From: Tethya wilhelma
Taxonomy: Eukaryota; Porifera; Demospongiae; Tethyida; Tethyidae
DNA length: 64,000 nt
Reading direction: 5' to 3'
Assembly (NCBI GenBank): GCA_964030475.1
Contig: CAXIPT010000002.1
Coordinates: forward strand, 702,138-766,137
The notes below the pieces were generated by a model. The model had not been told where the DNA came from, ran no database searches, and saw only the letters and a program-made list of their open reading frames with translations. Below, one piece after another: positions 1 through 10,925 of this stretch. Made by a program: the position numbers and the translations under genes. Each line of letters opens with the position of its first letter. The stretch's first letter is position 1.

Positions 1-236
1 ACAAGACATGTCTCAATTTCGGCACATGACTACTTCATTTTTGATTTATTCTTGATCCCTAATATGGATCCTTCCTTCAGGGTGTCATAAAATTAAAAAT
101 TAATGCATGCAATTATCTGTACTACTATAGTACCATATCTTATTGTTGCATTTGTTCAAATTCCTATTAATCAGTTGACTAAGCAGTGAAGTAAACCATA
201 ACAAGACAGGCAACTTAAACTGGACTGCATGCCAGC

Positions 237-691
237 TGTAAAGGAGCCGAGCGTGAAGTTGAGCGCCGATAAGATGTTCGATTCAAAAACGGAGGACAAA
301 TACAACAAAAATGCTCCTAGCTTTATAATGTTATATAGCAAATCCTAGCCTATGACCTAATCCCTATACAAAACATCAAAGAAATAAACCAATACAGGAA
401 ATAATAACTAAAGAAAAACCACAAGTAAAACCAAGCACCAATGCATGTCTGACCATGTTGATCCTAGCATACACAAAATAAGGAAACAAACTCAAAAGCA
501 TAACTGGAAAATGAACATACATCATACATCAACAGCTCAGGTAGCTTAGGATATTAAAACACATGAAAAGCCTAGATATTGCACAAGGAATAGCCTAGAT
601 CACAACAATAAAGAAACCACATCCCCCATTACAAATTCCTATACACAATTTTCCTAAAAATAAATTAGCCAAATAAGTCCAATCCTTCACA
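237..691 (-). repeat. 3' LTR of the TRIM-like element
   Basis: About 455 bp. It matches 1519-1983 apart from an 8-bp and a 2-bp deletion and a few substitutions. It ends exactly at the CCAGC target duplication. Confidence 0.85.
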
Positions 692-710
692 CTTGTTCCC
701 CCTTCTCCTG
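692..710 (-). promoter_or_regulatory. Polypurine tract of the TRIM-like element
   Basis: In minus-strand sense the bases just before the 3' LTR are almost all purine (GGAGAAGGGGGAACAAG). This is the expected position and composition for plus-strand priming. Confidence 0.75.
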
Positions 711-1498
711 CAGTAAACTTGTTTACTGCGACAATGAAAATGAAATCCATTGTCTCAAATCTTCTAACTTCAGTCTCTCCCACTTCTTCAATGTCCATTG
801 TAAATTCACCATAGGTCCATTAATGAACCCTGCAAAATCACGTTCTCTCCAATTGCACACTCTCTCAATATTACGACTGCACATCTGGCCAGTCCTAACT
901 AGCTTGGTCACGATCTTAAATCATGCATCTCAAGCTCTGTCTCTCAAAAGACCCTTCCTCTTTCCACTATAAATCACGATCTATCTCCTTTCACCACTGT
1001 ATCCATAATTCTCGAATCCTCTGTATCTCCTAGTCTGTTTTTCCTCTTCCACTTGGGCAATAAAAACTCTCAACGAAACTCTCAACGTGGTCCACATTCC
1101 CACGATCCTGCATGACACCCACTCCACGGTGTCCTCACTCACGCTCTCTTGTCCCTCAACTTGGACTTGTCTCCGTCTACAGCCACTGACCTGCAGGTAG
1201 CTCTCACCTAACTCCCCTGCCTCACTGCCAGCCTCCTGCTGTCTCCTGGAAACCACCTGGCGTGTACACCAAGCCTGGAGCGCCTCCTTCCTGGCTTCTG
1301 ACTCTCTATATTCTCTCTCCTCTCCTGCCCCTCTTCTAATAATGAACAGACTCTTGCTCCTCCCTGATCCTCCGTATATCTTCCAATCACGAAAGCAAAA
1401 TTCCACAATGTGGCTAGTTGCTCTCTTGGTCATCTCTTGGCTGCTCCCTCCAGTTAGCTCCTGGTTGTGGGCCTCGACGATGTTCGAAGTCGATTGTG

Positions 1499-1516
1499 AT
1501 CCCACCGCTGCCACCA
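1499..1516 (-). promoter_or_regulatory. Primer binding site, tRNA-Leu type
   Basis: The plus strand reads ATCCCACCGCTGCCACCA, which equals the T-arm and acceptor 3' end of animal tRNA-Leu including CCA, as I recall the family. The complement therefore primes minus-strand cDNA synthesis. It lies 2 bp inside the 5' LTR, the normal spacing. Confidence 0.8.
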
Positions 1517-1518
1517 AA

Positions 1519-1983
1519 TGTAAAGGAGCCGAGCGTGAAGTTGAGCGCCGATGACTGTTTAAGATGTTTGATTCAAAAACGGAGGACAAATACAACAAAA
1601 ATGCTCCTAGCTTTATAATATTATATAGCAAATCCTAGCCTATGACCTAATCCCTATATACAAAACATCAAAGAAATAAACCAATACAGGAAATAAGAAC
1701 TAAAGAAAAACCACAAGTAAAACCAAACACCAATGCATGTCTGACCATGTTGATCCTAGCATACACAAAATAAGGAAATAAACTCAAAAGCATAACTGGA
1801 AAATGAACAGACATCATACATCAACAGCTCAGGTAGCTTAGGATATTAAAACACATGAAAAGCCTAGATATTGCACAAGGAATAGCCTAGATCACAACAA
1901 TAAAGAAACCACATCCCCCCGCACAAATTCCTATACACAATTTTCCTAAAAATAAATTAGCCAAATAAGTCCAATCCTTCACA
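1519..1983 (-). repeat. 5' LTR of the TRIM-like element
   Basis: About 465 bp, direct repeat of 237-691. In minus-strand sense it starts TGTGAAGG and ends CTTTACA, followed by TT and the primer binding site. Confidence 0.85.
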
Positions 1984-2771
1984 CCAGCCAAGAATTAGGT
2001 ATAAAAAATGAAGTAGTCATGTGCCGAAATTGAGACATGCCTTGTTCCAATGCTTTTTACCGCACTGCCCATTCCTACACTACTTATTTTTTTGAAATAT
2101 TTACTACTTGTTCATTCACTTTTTTCAACACTATTACAGTGTAGAGACTATCAGAGACTGGTTAGTCCCTACAAAAAACTTGAGTAGCAGCTACAATTTC
2201 ATTATGCCTGGATGAAACTATAATGCGCATGCGCATAATGCCACGTGGATAGATGACCTTTGAACTCTACCTAAGATGGCTGCATTGCAGTACATGAATT
2301 TATACACTAAGTTTTAAAGCTTTCTAGTTTTTGTTTAGGCCAGCCGCCTATTTGAGATTGAAACGAGTATCAAGGAATGTAGTACCCAAGAAAAGAACTT
2401 ACTTTGTGCTGTCAAAGTTGGCTCAACACATTCTGGTTCTCTGGAAATCCTTTTCAAGTAAGTCAGTTAGGAAGTACGTAAGTAAGTACGTACGTACGTA
2501 AGTTAGAAGAACAAAAATGGCACTATGGTGGCTTCCCACTAGCGCTCTCTACGAGTGCTGAGAAAAGTTTTTGTGAGTTTTAGGCCTTGCATGCAGTTGG
2601 TAATCTGTCGGTGAGAGCCTCTGAGCAACTTTGAAGGTTTGATTAGATTTTTATAGTGACCAACATTTTGTATTGTGTCTATATGGGACAGTTGGCCCAT
2701 TCCTACTATACGTACTACCGTACGTATGATAATTGTTAAAGAAACTTAGCTGTTGAACTACATAATATTAT

Positions 2772-3760
2772 ATGATCAAGAAATCTTACCCACCAACTTT
2801 AATATTTTATCATAATGATAGACATAACCGTTGTGGTGGTGTCCTGATTGCAATAAAAGGAACAATTTCTGCCTCACTACTTTCCACTAATAGTCTTCCT
2901 GAAAGCATCTGTATTTGTTTAGACCTATGGAACCCAATCAATCTCTGCTGTACATACACATTCCACCCATGCAATCCAAGCACTGAAACAATTTAACTTC
3001 TTGTATTGTATTTATATAATATAACTAGCTCTCACCCAAACAATTCAACTGTTATAGTTGGTGACTTTAACTTACCCCATATCGACTGGAATATGCTTAC
3101 TATTATAGTAGCATGGCAGCTGAGCTTTTTATTGACTTTGTCTTTGACAATAATTTAATCCAATATGTTGAAGTTCCTACTCACAACATAAGCAACATTC
3201 TTGATCTGATACTGTCTAACTCAGCAATCATTGAATGTGTACATGTCAAATTCACTTCCAATCTGATACATTCTGATCACTTCTGAACTGAATTCCACAT
3301 TACTTCAAACAGTTTACCAGCAATCCATTCCAAAAACTTGGGCTGTAATCAGTATGTGTTTGACTTTCTAAAGGCAGATTACCATGGAATGTGTTCGTTC
3401 TTACTTACATTGATTTTGACATCTGTCTAGAATCAACTGATGTATGCATATAGAATTTGTTTGGTCTGTCATCAAAGATTGTATCTACTATGCAATGAAT
3501 CATTATATTCCCAAAGTCATGATCAGGCTAAGAAATCATCAATTCCCCTTCTGGTTCACACCTGAGCTGCGACATCTACCGAAGTGTCTTTGCACACTCC
3601 ACAGATGTCTTGAAACTCATCCTATATACTGACCAGGTGCAGACCAGAGTCTCCCAACTTGAACAGCAGTTTCATTCCTCATCTCAAAGGGCAAAAACAA
3701 CTTACGAGAACAAACTTATTCACTTTTATGCCGGTAAATCCAACAACAAAATCTATAACA
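2772..3760 (+). pseudogene. Degenerate LINE fragment (endonuclease region)
   Basis: Frame-shifted pieces resemble the apurinic-type endonuclease of a non-LTR retrotransposon. One piece at 2830-2990 has a CGGVLIAIK-like strand. One at about 3050-3090 reads VGDFNLPHIDW, which contains the catalytic GDFN motif. One at about 3114-3290 reads ...ISNILDLILSN... and ends in SDHF, the conserved final SDH. Frames change several times and stops are present, so it is dead. A later piece (3610-3780) may be the linker towards the reverse transcriptase, but no RT motif is visible. The clade is not assignable by eye. Confidence 0.65.
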
Positions 3761-3783
3761 TTATAAGGATATTACTAACAAGT

Positions 3784-5120
3784 ATAGTAAAAATTTCATA
3801 AAAATTAACAGTGTAGGAATAGGTAGTGCTGTAAAAAGCAATGAAACAAGGCAAGTCTCTATTTTTTAGAAGTTGAATAATAAGCTACGTGTCGGTTTGA
3901 CAGGGTCAATATAAGGTCAAATAACTATCGTGAATTCGATCGCGCGTGCCCCATGCAACACGGACGAAGCAATTTAGCACAGTACTGATTAATTCCAGAG
4001 AGTACAGAAGTTTAAACGACTGTTATACTTTTCATTAATTTTTTGGCTAAGTTACGTGTGCACTTTGCTGCAACAGCTAGGTCAAAGGTCACGATATAAT
4101 ATTATATGCAAATAATGACCTTAAAAGTAAAGATTCCAGAGCATTACACTATTTTTGTTACTGTTTTTTACTATTATTTAAATAGGTAATAATTTCAGTT
4201 GAATAATCAGTGGACTTTTGTTGAATAGGTGATAAAGTTGAGTAGCTAGTTGAGTATTACAAATTTGAACAATAGGTAAATTTAGGTAAATATTTAGCTC
4301 AGGCCTATTCGGCACATGACTACTTCATTTTCATGTACTGAGTCAAGTCAGTTAATAATTGGTTTATGATTCTGAGTCAATGCATGATTCAAGCAATCAT
4401 TTGTAAATAAATTTGAATGATTCAGAAATAAGAGACAACTAGGCATGCAAGCAGCTATGAGACTTTGACACAGAATGAAAGTAATCATGTGCCGAAATTC
4501 AAAGACTTGCCTTGTTTCATTGCTTTTTACAGCACTGCCCATTCCTACACTTTTAATTTTTATGAAATTTTTACTATACTTGTTCATTCAGTTTTTTCAA
4601 CTCTAAAGGTGCTCAATGCTGCATGTCAGAGACTGGTCAGTCTCTATACAAAAAGCAAGAGTGTACATTAGATGTGCATGCTCATTATATGCATGCAAAC
4701 CACGTGGTCTTTGACAACCTTTATCTACATCAAAATGGCTATATACCTACTAGATTTTGATTGCTGCCTTTTTGCACGCAAACGAGTAAAAAAGGGCATA
4801 CTATAGATGAAATGAAGATGATCTGAGGGCGTACTATAGATGAAATGAAGTCTCAATATATATACAGTTCAAGTTGGCTCAATGTCTTTTGTTTGTCTGG
4901 AAATCGCGTTCAAGTTAGTCAGTAAGGAATATTGTTTTTTTCTTCAACCAGTTGTACTTGGTCTTCTGAATCATTTTATCATTTAAGAATAAATGTGGCA
5001 GTCACAGGTAGAAGTAGTCATGTGCCGAAATTGAGACATATATCTTACATGTTCCAATGTTTTTAACGCGCTGCCCATTCCTACACTATAATACTAATTT
5101 TTTTTAAATTTTAGTATAAT
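3784..5120. mobile_element. F1 pieces, diverged copy 2, with an insertion at about 3868-4308
   Basis: An inner left-arm piece lies at about 3784-3867 and resumes at about 4309 with TTCGGCACATGACTACTTCA. The right arm lies at about 4480-4930, and another inner-arm scrap at 5018-5120. Between 3868 and 4308 about 440 bp interrupts the arm. CTATT occurs at both edges and may be its target duplication. I see no terminal repeats or coding sequence in that insert. Confidence 0.55.
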
Positions 5121-5244
5121 AATAATGATGCATAAGCAATAGTACTCAATATTAAGCTTCAACTATGAAGCTTCCAAACCTGTACCAAATGAAACTCATG
5201 CATTCATTTACATTATGGCATACTCATACACCAACACAAACGCA

Positions 5245-7058
5245 CACACACAATATATACAAGTATAGTAAAAATGTTGAAAAAATAAGCAATGTAGTGT
5301 AGAATGGGCAGTAAAAGTATTGGAACAAGGAATGGTCTCAATTTCGGCACATGACTACTTCATTTTCAGTTTTGATCCCTCATAGCGAATTGTTATAAAA
5401 TTAAATGCTTTAAAGAATGATCTGTACATGAATATCACATTTATCATGTAAAATGTAATAGTTCAAATTCTTGCCATTCTGCTAAAAAGTTGAATAAGCA
5501 TAGCTGGCAGGATTAGATTACTGGCCGAGACCTGGGTACAAAAAATGAAGTAGTCATGTGCCGAAATTGAGACCATTCCTTGTTCCAATACTTTTTACAG
5601 CACTGCCCATTCCTACACTGCTTATTTTTTCAACATTTTTACTACTTGTTCATTCACTATTTTCAACACCACAGTGAGGAGACAATCTGAGACTGGTTAG
5701 TCCCTACAAAAAGCTTGAGTCAGCAGCTATATTGCCTGCAAGAGCAGCTAATGCGCATGTGCATTAAATGCCACGTGGATAAATGACCTTTGAACTCTAC
5801 CTACAAGATGGCTACATTGAAGTACATGAATTTATACTCTAAGTTTCAAAGCTGTCTAGTTTTTGTTTAGGCTTATTTGTATTGAAAACGATTATATAAA
5901 GGAATGTAGTACCTATGAAAAGAAGTTACTTTGTGCTGTCAAAGTTGGCTCAACACATCAAGTTCTGGTTCTCTGGAAATGCTTTTCAGGTAAGTCAGTT
6001 AGGAAGTACGTAAGTAAGTATTAAAGTTAGATAAACAAAAATGGCACTCTTGTGGCTTCCCACTAGCGAGTCCTGAGGAAAGTTTCTGTGAGTGTTAGGC
6101 CTTGCATGCAATTAGTAATCTGTCAGCGAGAGCCTTTGAGTAAGTTTGAAGACTTAATTTTGTTTTGCTAGATTTTTATAGTGACCAACATTTTGTATTG
6201 TGTCAATGGGACAGTCGGTCCATTCCTACTATAGGTACAGTCAGACCTCCGAACAAAGGCCACTTTGGGAGCGAGGCTTTTGGCCTTTATTCGGAGGTTG
6301 GCCTCTGGTGGGAGGTTCGTCATTATACATATAGGAACTGTGTTAAAATTGTTTTTGTGGTATATGCATCACAAGAATTAACAAGGATTGACTTAAGAAA
6401 ATGATCCAGAGTGATGTACTTAGAAAGCATCACTCACTGTACTGAATTGCTGAGCCATCATGATGTACGCTATAGACAATAGCTGCTTTTTTTTTAAGAA
6501 GTAATTCTTGGGTATATACCCTTTTCTAACTTATACTAACTCATTGATGTGCTTTAATAGCTCCTCAGTTTTAATAAAGTGTCACGGCATGTCAGCCTGG
6601 TTTGCCGGCAGTGAACTTCCAGGATGATTCAGCGGTCCAAAGATGAGCAGAAAAGGTGGCAGTAAACTGGAAATATCTTGGGTGTACTCTCTCCACAGCC
6701 ATAAACCCTTAGTAGACAAGTTGCAGCAACTAGTAGCCTAACTCAAAACCAAAGACTGATCTGCAGCACAAGTTTAATTTTACTTTTCTAATTATACGAT
6801 ACGATAGAAATTTTAAATAGGCGTGGTTTCCTGCTTGGCCGTTTTGAGAGACAGTTTTGCAAAGAATCGATCAGTTGGGAGCATGCAGTTTGGCCGCTAG
6901 TCGGAATCGAGATTAGCGGCTGCTCGTGGGAGGTTGCTTAAGTACTAGATATATGGTATTTCAATCGGTGCCACAACCTGTGGTCGTTACACGGAGGTTG
7001 GCCGCTTGTGGGAGGGGCCTGGCATTACGAGAGGTTCCACTGTACTATAGTATACGTA
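5245..7058. mobile_element. F1 copy 3, outer end split by a pogo-like element
   Basis: The left inner arm is at about 5255-5370. The right arm runs from about 5546 to 6235 and its last bases reappear at about 7045-7058 (TACGTATGAT). The 6238-7042 element sits between them, within a few bases of the F1 outer end. Confidence 0.7.
6238..7042. mobile_element. Pogo/Tigger-like non-autonomous DNA transposon with TA duplication
   Basis: The left end CAGTCAGACCTCC and the right end GGTTCCACTG (complement CAGTGGAACC) fit the CAGT(G)GAACCTC-type ends known for pogo/Tigger elements of the Tc1/mariner superfamily. TA dinucleotides flank both sides (6236-6237, 7043-7044), as expected for that superfamily. 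A GGAGGTTGGCC(T/G)CT motif recurs near both ends (about 6293 and 6995). The length is 805 bp with no transposase ORF, so it is a deletion derivative. Confidence 0.7.
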
Positions 7059-7061
7059 TGA

Positions 7062-7086
7062 TACACACACACACACACACACACAC
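7062..7086. repeat. (AC)n microsatellite
   Basis: A run of about 12 AC units just beyond the F1 outer end. Confidence 0.9.
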
Positions 7087-7164
7087 TCAGTATACTCTCA
7101 CTCAACCATCATAAGTTCAGTACATATCTCTTCTTCCTCCAGTAGCAAATATTAAATATCTTAC

Positions 7165-7254
7165 CTGGTTCGGCAGGTGCCTCTATTTGTTGTGAACTAG
7201 AAGTTTGTCCAGGTTTATCTTCAGTGGATGGTGTTGCTATTACAGTAGCCTGAC
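7165..7254 (-). CDS. Orphan putative exon, Ser/Thr/Pro/Gln-rich
   Basis: On the minus strand a 90-bp open segment is bounded by a good acceptor (GTATAG) and donor (CCAG|GTAAGA). In phase 1 it would encode 30 residues of low complexity, including TPSTEDKPGQTSSSQQ. A 90-bp exon with flanking introns of one phase is typical of a linker exon. No partner exon is recognisable nearby. It could be a stranded piece of a disrupted gene, or chance. Confidence 0.35.
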
Positions 7255-7689
7255 CTATACACAAACAACATTATTAATTAATAATTGTTGGTAAAATTTA
7301 AAGTAGACTTTTGCAGCTTAGTTAATGTTAAACAAAATATATGTATACTTTTGAATGTCAGCTTTAGTACCCTCCACTATAAGTCGAAATCACGTATCTT
7401 CTAAGTATTCATGATTGACTGCATGTAAAACACGCTAGTTAGGAGGACAAAAAGTTACTTCATGTATAGTCAAAACCAGCTCATCATGTATCTTTGGCTT
7501 CTCTGAATCACGTTCAACATAGTCAGTGAGTAAATGAGAACAAAATTGGTGGGTGTAGCTTCTGACGAGTGCTTAGGAAAGTATCTGTGAACTTTAGATC
7601 TTACATGCTGTTGGTAATTTTGTCTAAGGGAGCTTCTGGGCGAGTTTGAAGGCTAAACTTTAAGGCTTTGTCAGTTTTGTTATCATACT

Positions 7690-7844
7690 GACGTACGGTA
7701 GTACGTATAGTAGGAATGGGTCAACTGTCCCATTGACACAATACAAAATGTTCATGCTTATAAACTTTCAGGGAAAGAAAGCTAAGCCTTCAAATGCATT
7801 TAATAGCCTCCCACAGACAGTTAGCTTACTGTATTAACCAAGAA
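7690..7844. mobile_element. F1 copy 4, outer arm running into an assembly gap
   Basis: The outer palindrome begins at about 7690, followed by the conserved AGTAGGAATGGG block. The copy is cut by the N run. 7087-7680 otherwise holds only the orphan exon above and a diverged F1-like stretch from about 7440. Confidence 0.65.
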
Positions 7845-7933
7845 NNNNNNNNNNNNNNNNNNNNNNNNNNNNNNNNNNNNNNNNNNNNNNNNNNNNNNNN
7901 NNNNNNNNNNNNNNNNNNNNNNNNNNNNNNNNN
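7845..7933. other. Assembly gap (89 N)
   Basis: Run of N. The TIR of the next element begins on the first base after it. Confidence 0.99.
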
Positions 7934-8927
7934 CAGTCTACAATAAGACCCCCGGAAGTACATATATTTTCTTGGACATTGCCGTTTGTACAGGGCAATA
8001 GGGAGTGGCCCTACACGTGGGCAGCTGTAAACAAGCAGCTATTTCTACCAGCTCTAGCTCACACTCAGAACTGGACCAGCTAAAACCATTGTGATATTTG
8101 AATAGAGTAGGTCAAGCGCTCTGGATTGATGCTAAATTTTAGCCCATAATAAGACAAAAAAGTTGCATACTAAAGCTGTTTTGATGGCTACCTCAGCGTG
8201 AAGGTGACTACTTTGAAAATGGTTCAAATTAGTACTGGGCATATACGAGACCCATACTGTTGCTTTTATGACTATATACATCTAAAACTGTAAGTAGTTG
8301 AATGCAACAAATCTACAGCTAAAGTATGAATGAAATCTAGCTTGCACAAAAACAGAAAAAAACACTGTAAACAAGAAGCACTTACTTGGTCCAGGAAGGG
8401 TCCACAGAGCTCTAACTGGTATAGAAATGTAGCACTATACTTGTTCTACAACATACTAAAGTTTTTATTGTAAGCGCTACAGTTGTAAAGAAAAGGCAGC
8501 CATCTTTGTTAGGGATATTTCAAGGCTTCACAAAAATTTAATGATATTCATCAACTTCACAAATGGTTCAAATCAGTACTCGATGTTTTTGAATCTGCAG
8601 CTTATATAATCCAGTTCCTGCATACTACAGCTACACTTATCTTGAACCTGGAATCCAAAAACCGTTGCACCTTGGAGATGTCAAACTTGGAAAATCAGAA
8701 AAAGTGTCAATCAGCTTATTAAAATTGCCTATTTGACGTCATCATTTGGCGGCGCGAGCAAATTGACCACGTGTACGTAACCACAATACCACGTGCAGTA
8801 GTTTGGCCGCATGAGATAACAATATTCATAGACCACAAAACATCATTGTGACATGCTTCCGCTATGAATACGTAGTTTACTACGCGCTTCCGTTTGTCCA
8901 AGAAATTAGGGGTCTTATTGTAGACTG
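7934..8927. mobile_element. Inverted-repeat element, TIR CAGTCTACAATAAGACCCC
   Basis: A perfect 19-bp terminal inverted repeat lies at 7934-7952 and 8909-8927, bounding 994 bp. There is no convincing ORF. The left flank is an assembly gap, so the target duplication cannot be read and the superfamily stays open. 8928-9204 shows nothing recognisable. Confidence 0.7.
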
Positions 8928-9204
8928 CTGATGTGGTTGTGAGCACACATGTATGTACCCAACTCACTCAACTGGAACAATCAATCAACTATTATAATTA
9001 TGCTTTATACATAATAACTATTTTATTAGGAAAGTTTTGCAGGGTTTTCATGGATGATGGCTCTAAAAGCATTAGTGAGCACTATTTAGAATTTGTGCCT
9101 TACCACTGGGTTCAGAATTGACATTGAATATCTACGATGCTTTTTTTTTTTTTTTGGCATGTGGGTGTGTCATTTGATCATCTGTCACTTATAAATCTTT
9201 GTTC

Positions 9205-10250
9205 TTCCCTCAGGTTGAGCGTTTCCTTTTGAACAAGATGCAATGCAGGTTGCTCGTAATGTGATGGTGGACCCTCGTCTGGTCCCTGGAGGGGGAGCAA
9301 CAGAGATGGCATTGGCTTGTGCTCTCAATGAGAAGGCTAAGAGTGTGGCTGGTGGGGGAGTCCAACAGTGGCCTTATAGAGCTGTGAGCAAAGCATTGGA
9401 GATTATACCACGAACACTGCTACAGAACTGTGGTGCTAACACCATCAGAGTGCTCACTTCATTGAGAGTGCGTTAGAGCTGTTGGTTCAATGCTACATGC
9501 AATTAAATTTCTAAAGATAATCTTAACTATTTTACTTTGGTATGCTAGCTGCTATTAGATGTGCAGACACCTAAAGTCATCTGATTTTAGAATGCCATTG
9601 GAAGTTAACCGCAATGAGATTCATGATATATTGATAAGTATACACATGCTAGTCAAATACTAACTTATGGTTAATATATTTCTAATGGGACATACAGTCA
9701 CAGACTAGTAAGGTGGAGCAAGCTGGAAAAGCAATCAAAAGAACGAGCACTTTCAATGCATGGTGTTCGGATAATTAGAGATTTTTTTCTAGAGGCATTC
9801 TCAAACCAGATGGACTTTACTTTAGTAGTAGTGCATGTCCATGCATTCTATTTAGGTATATCACTCTGCTTGTCATCACTCTACAGTATATCTCCATGCA
9901 GGCTAATGGGAACCTCTCTCAGTCAGTTAAACTGCAGACATTCAAGAAAGCCATTGAGGTAAGCAGTGATTCTATTATACATCCCCAGTCATTAAAATGT
10001 GTAGTTCAAGTTTATAGCTAGCTTTGGTTTAACTATACATTAGGGAAATCTTTAATTGTTAGACTGCTACAGCTATAGTTCCATTTGGTGTAATGTTTGT
10101 GTGCTTGCCATGGAGTCAAGAGTGTGTGTTGTTTTTGTTCCTTGTAGAAGGCCATTTTGTTGCTTCGTATTGATGACATTGTCTGGTAGTAAGAAAGATA
10201 AAGACAGAGAAGGAGCTGGTGCATGGAGCACCCATGGAACACGAGTATAG
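9205..10250 (+). pseudogene. CCT3: CCT3 (TCP-1 gamma chaperonin subunit) 3' fragment, decayed
   Basis: Three exon-like blocks match the apical-to-equatorial end of the cytosolic chaperonin gamma subunit. 9244-9470 reads DPRLVPGGGATEMALA, then QQWPYRAV and EIIPRTLLQNCGA, the conserved nucleotide-site region. 9900-9958 corresponds to the WEPL...KLQT segment. 10148-10250 contains LLLRIDDIV, the conserved C-terminal motif. Each block is damaged. There is a frame change at the start of the first block, a 4-base TCAG repetition that shifts frame in the second, and a 2-base loss after RIDDIV giving TAG TAA. Splice-like edges remain, so this is a copied genomic fragment, not a processed copy. An F3 MITE lies in its intron. 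Confidence 0.75.
9573..9818. mobile_element. Small MITE F3, copy 1
   Basis: The ends are inverted copies of a roughly 24-bp sequence (AAGTC-ATCTG-TTT-AGAATGCC at the left, its complement ending at about 9818). The same ends bound 44633-44911 and 48728-48999. Each copy is about 250-280 bp and non-coding. It lies in an intron of the CCT3 fragment. Confidence 0.65.
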
Positions 10251-10692
10251 AGGAACACAGACAATCATGTGCTATAATGCATTGCAGCACTATATCCATG
10301 CAGCTGTTTTAGGATAGGTATAATATTTTTTTTGTATGTAAACTGTACTATGTGAAGTTATCACTCGAAGTTATAGCTTGTCATGCATCTTATGATCAGT
10401 ATTTTGCAAAATGCAGATCAATGCACATATATGCAAAAACATCTTTGGAAAAGGCATAACATTGTTACTGTATGTATTATCAAAGAATAATTATATATTG
10501 TAAAGTGTCTCCATGGAGAATATAATTGAGAATTTATTGCCAAAATTGATCATGAGAAACTATAACTTGCACAAACAGGTTTAATTTAAATGATAATATA
10601 AAAATAAACATTACTGTTTAACGGGGAAATTTGGTGAATTGGTGCATTATTATATTCTTCCAAATTGCCAAACAATTTTATTGGCACACATG

Positions 10693-10726
<34 letters not shown>

Positions 10727-10925
10727 AATGCCGCATGCATGCGGAATTAAATCGCCAATCGTGCTAAAATGAAACTTCGCCAAATTTTGAGCCCACCAAA
10801 TTTAATCACTATGTATACGGTGTCATATTGGGTGATGAATGCATGGGTATATATTATAATTTCATTATTGCATGGTGTGTGTATACATGTGTATGTTGAT
10901 TATCTGCATGTATATTGATGTCTTA
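10251..10925. other. AT-rich spacer with a short (TA)n run
   Basis: No gene or element recognised. The only repeat is (TA)n at about 10696-10722. Confidence 0.5.

Larger units (their letters stand above)
237..1983 (-). mobile_element. Non-autonomous LTR retrotransposon (TRIM-like), complete
   Basis: Two near-identical direct repeats (237-691 and 1519-1983), each TG...CA on the plus strand, bound an internal region of about 827 bp. The flanks are a 5-bp duplication, CCAGC (232-236 and 1984-1988), and the empty site is recognisable in the F1 spacer at about 47490. On the minus strand the 5' LTR is 1519-1983. It is followed after 2 bp by a primer binding site complementary to a tRNA-Leu 3' end (1499-1516). 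A polypurine tract sits directly before the 3' LTR (692-710). The interior is too short for gag-pol and shows no reverse transcriptase or integrase motif, so it must be mobilised in trans. Near-identical LTRs imply a recent insertion. Confidence 0.88.
1..2730. mobile_element. Long-TIR foldback element F1, copy 1 (left side cut by window start)
   Basis: F1 is the most frequent repeat here. A full arm is about 700 bp. Its outer end is an imperfect palindrome, ATACGTACGGTAGTACGTAT, followed by TAGTAGGAATGGG. Its inner end carries GGCACATGACTACTTCATTT. Two arms face each other around a short variable spacer, so the whole unit can fold back. In this copy the inner end of the left arm is at about 1-60 and the right arm runs from about 2007 to 2730. 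The spacer is split by an LTR-type insertion (237-1983). I see no coding capacity. The family looks like a non-autonomous DNA transposon, superfamily unassigned. Confidence 0.75.

Noticed and set aside
1499..1516. Possible tRNA gene remnant (tRNA-Leu 3' end)
   Set aside because: Only the 18 nt expected of a primer site are present, at the exact LTR-adjacent position. No anticodon or D arm.
981..1631. 216-codon minus-strand ORF inside the TRIM-like element
   Set aside because: It starts in the LTR and runs through the primer site, with low-complexity R/E/S-rich sequence and no gag, protease or RT motif. Probably an accidental frame.
2772..3760. Intact LINE ORF2
   Set aside because: Multiple stops and frame changes, and no RT motif. 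Kept only as a degenerate fragment.
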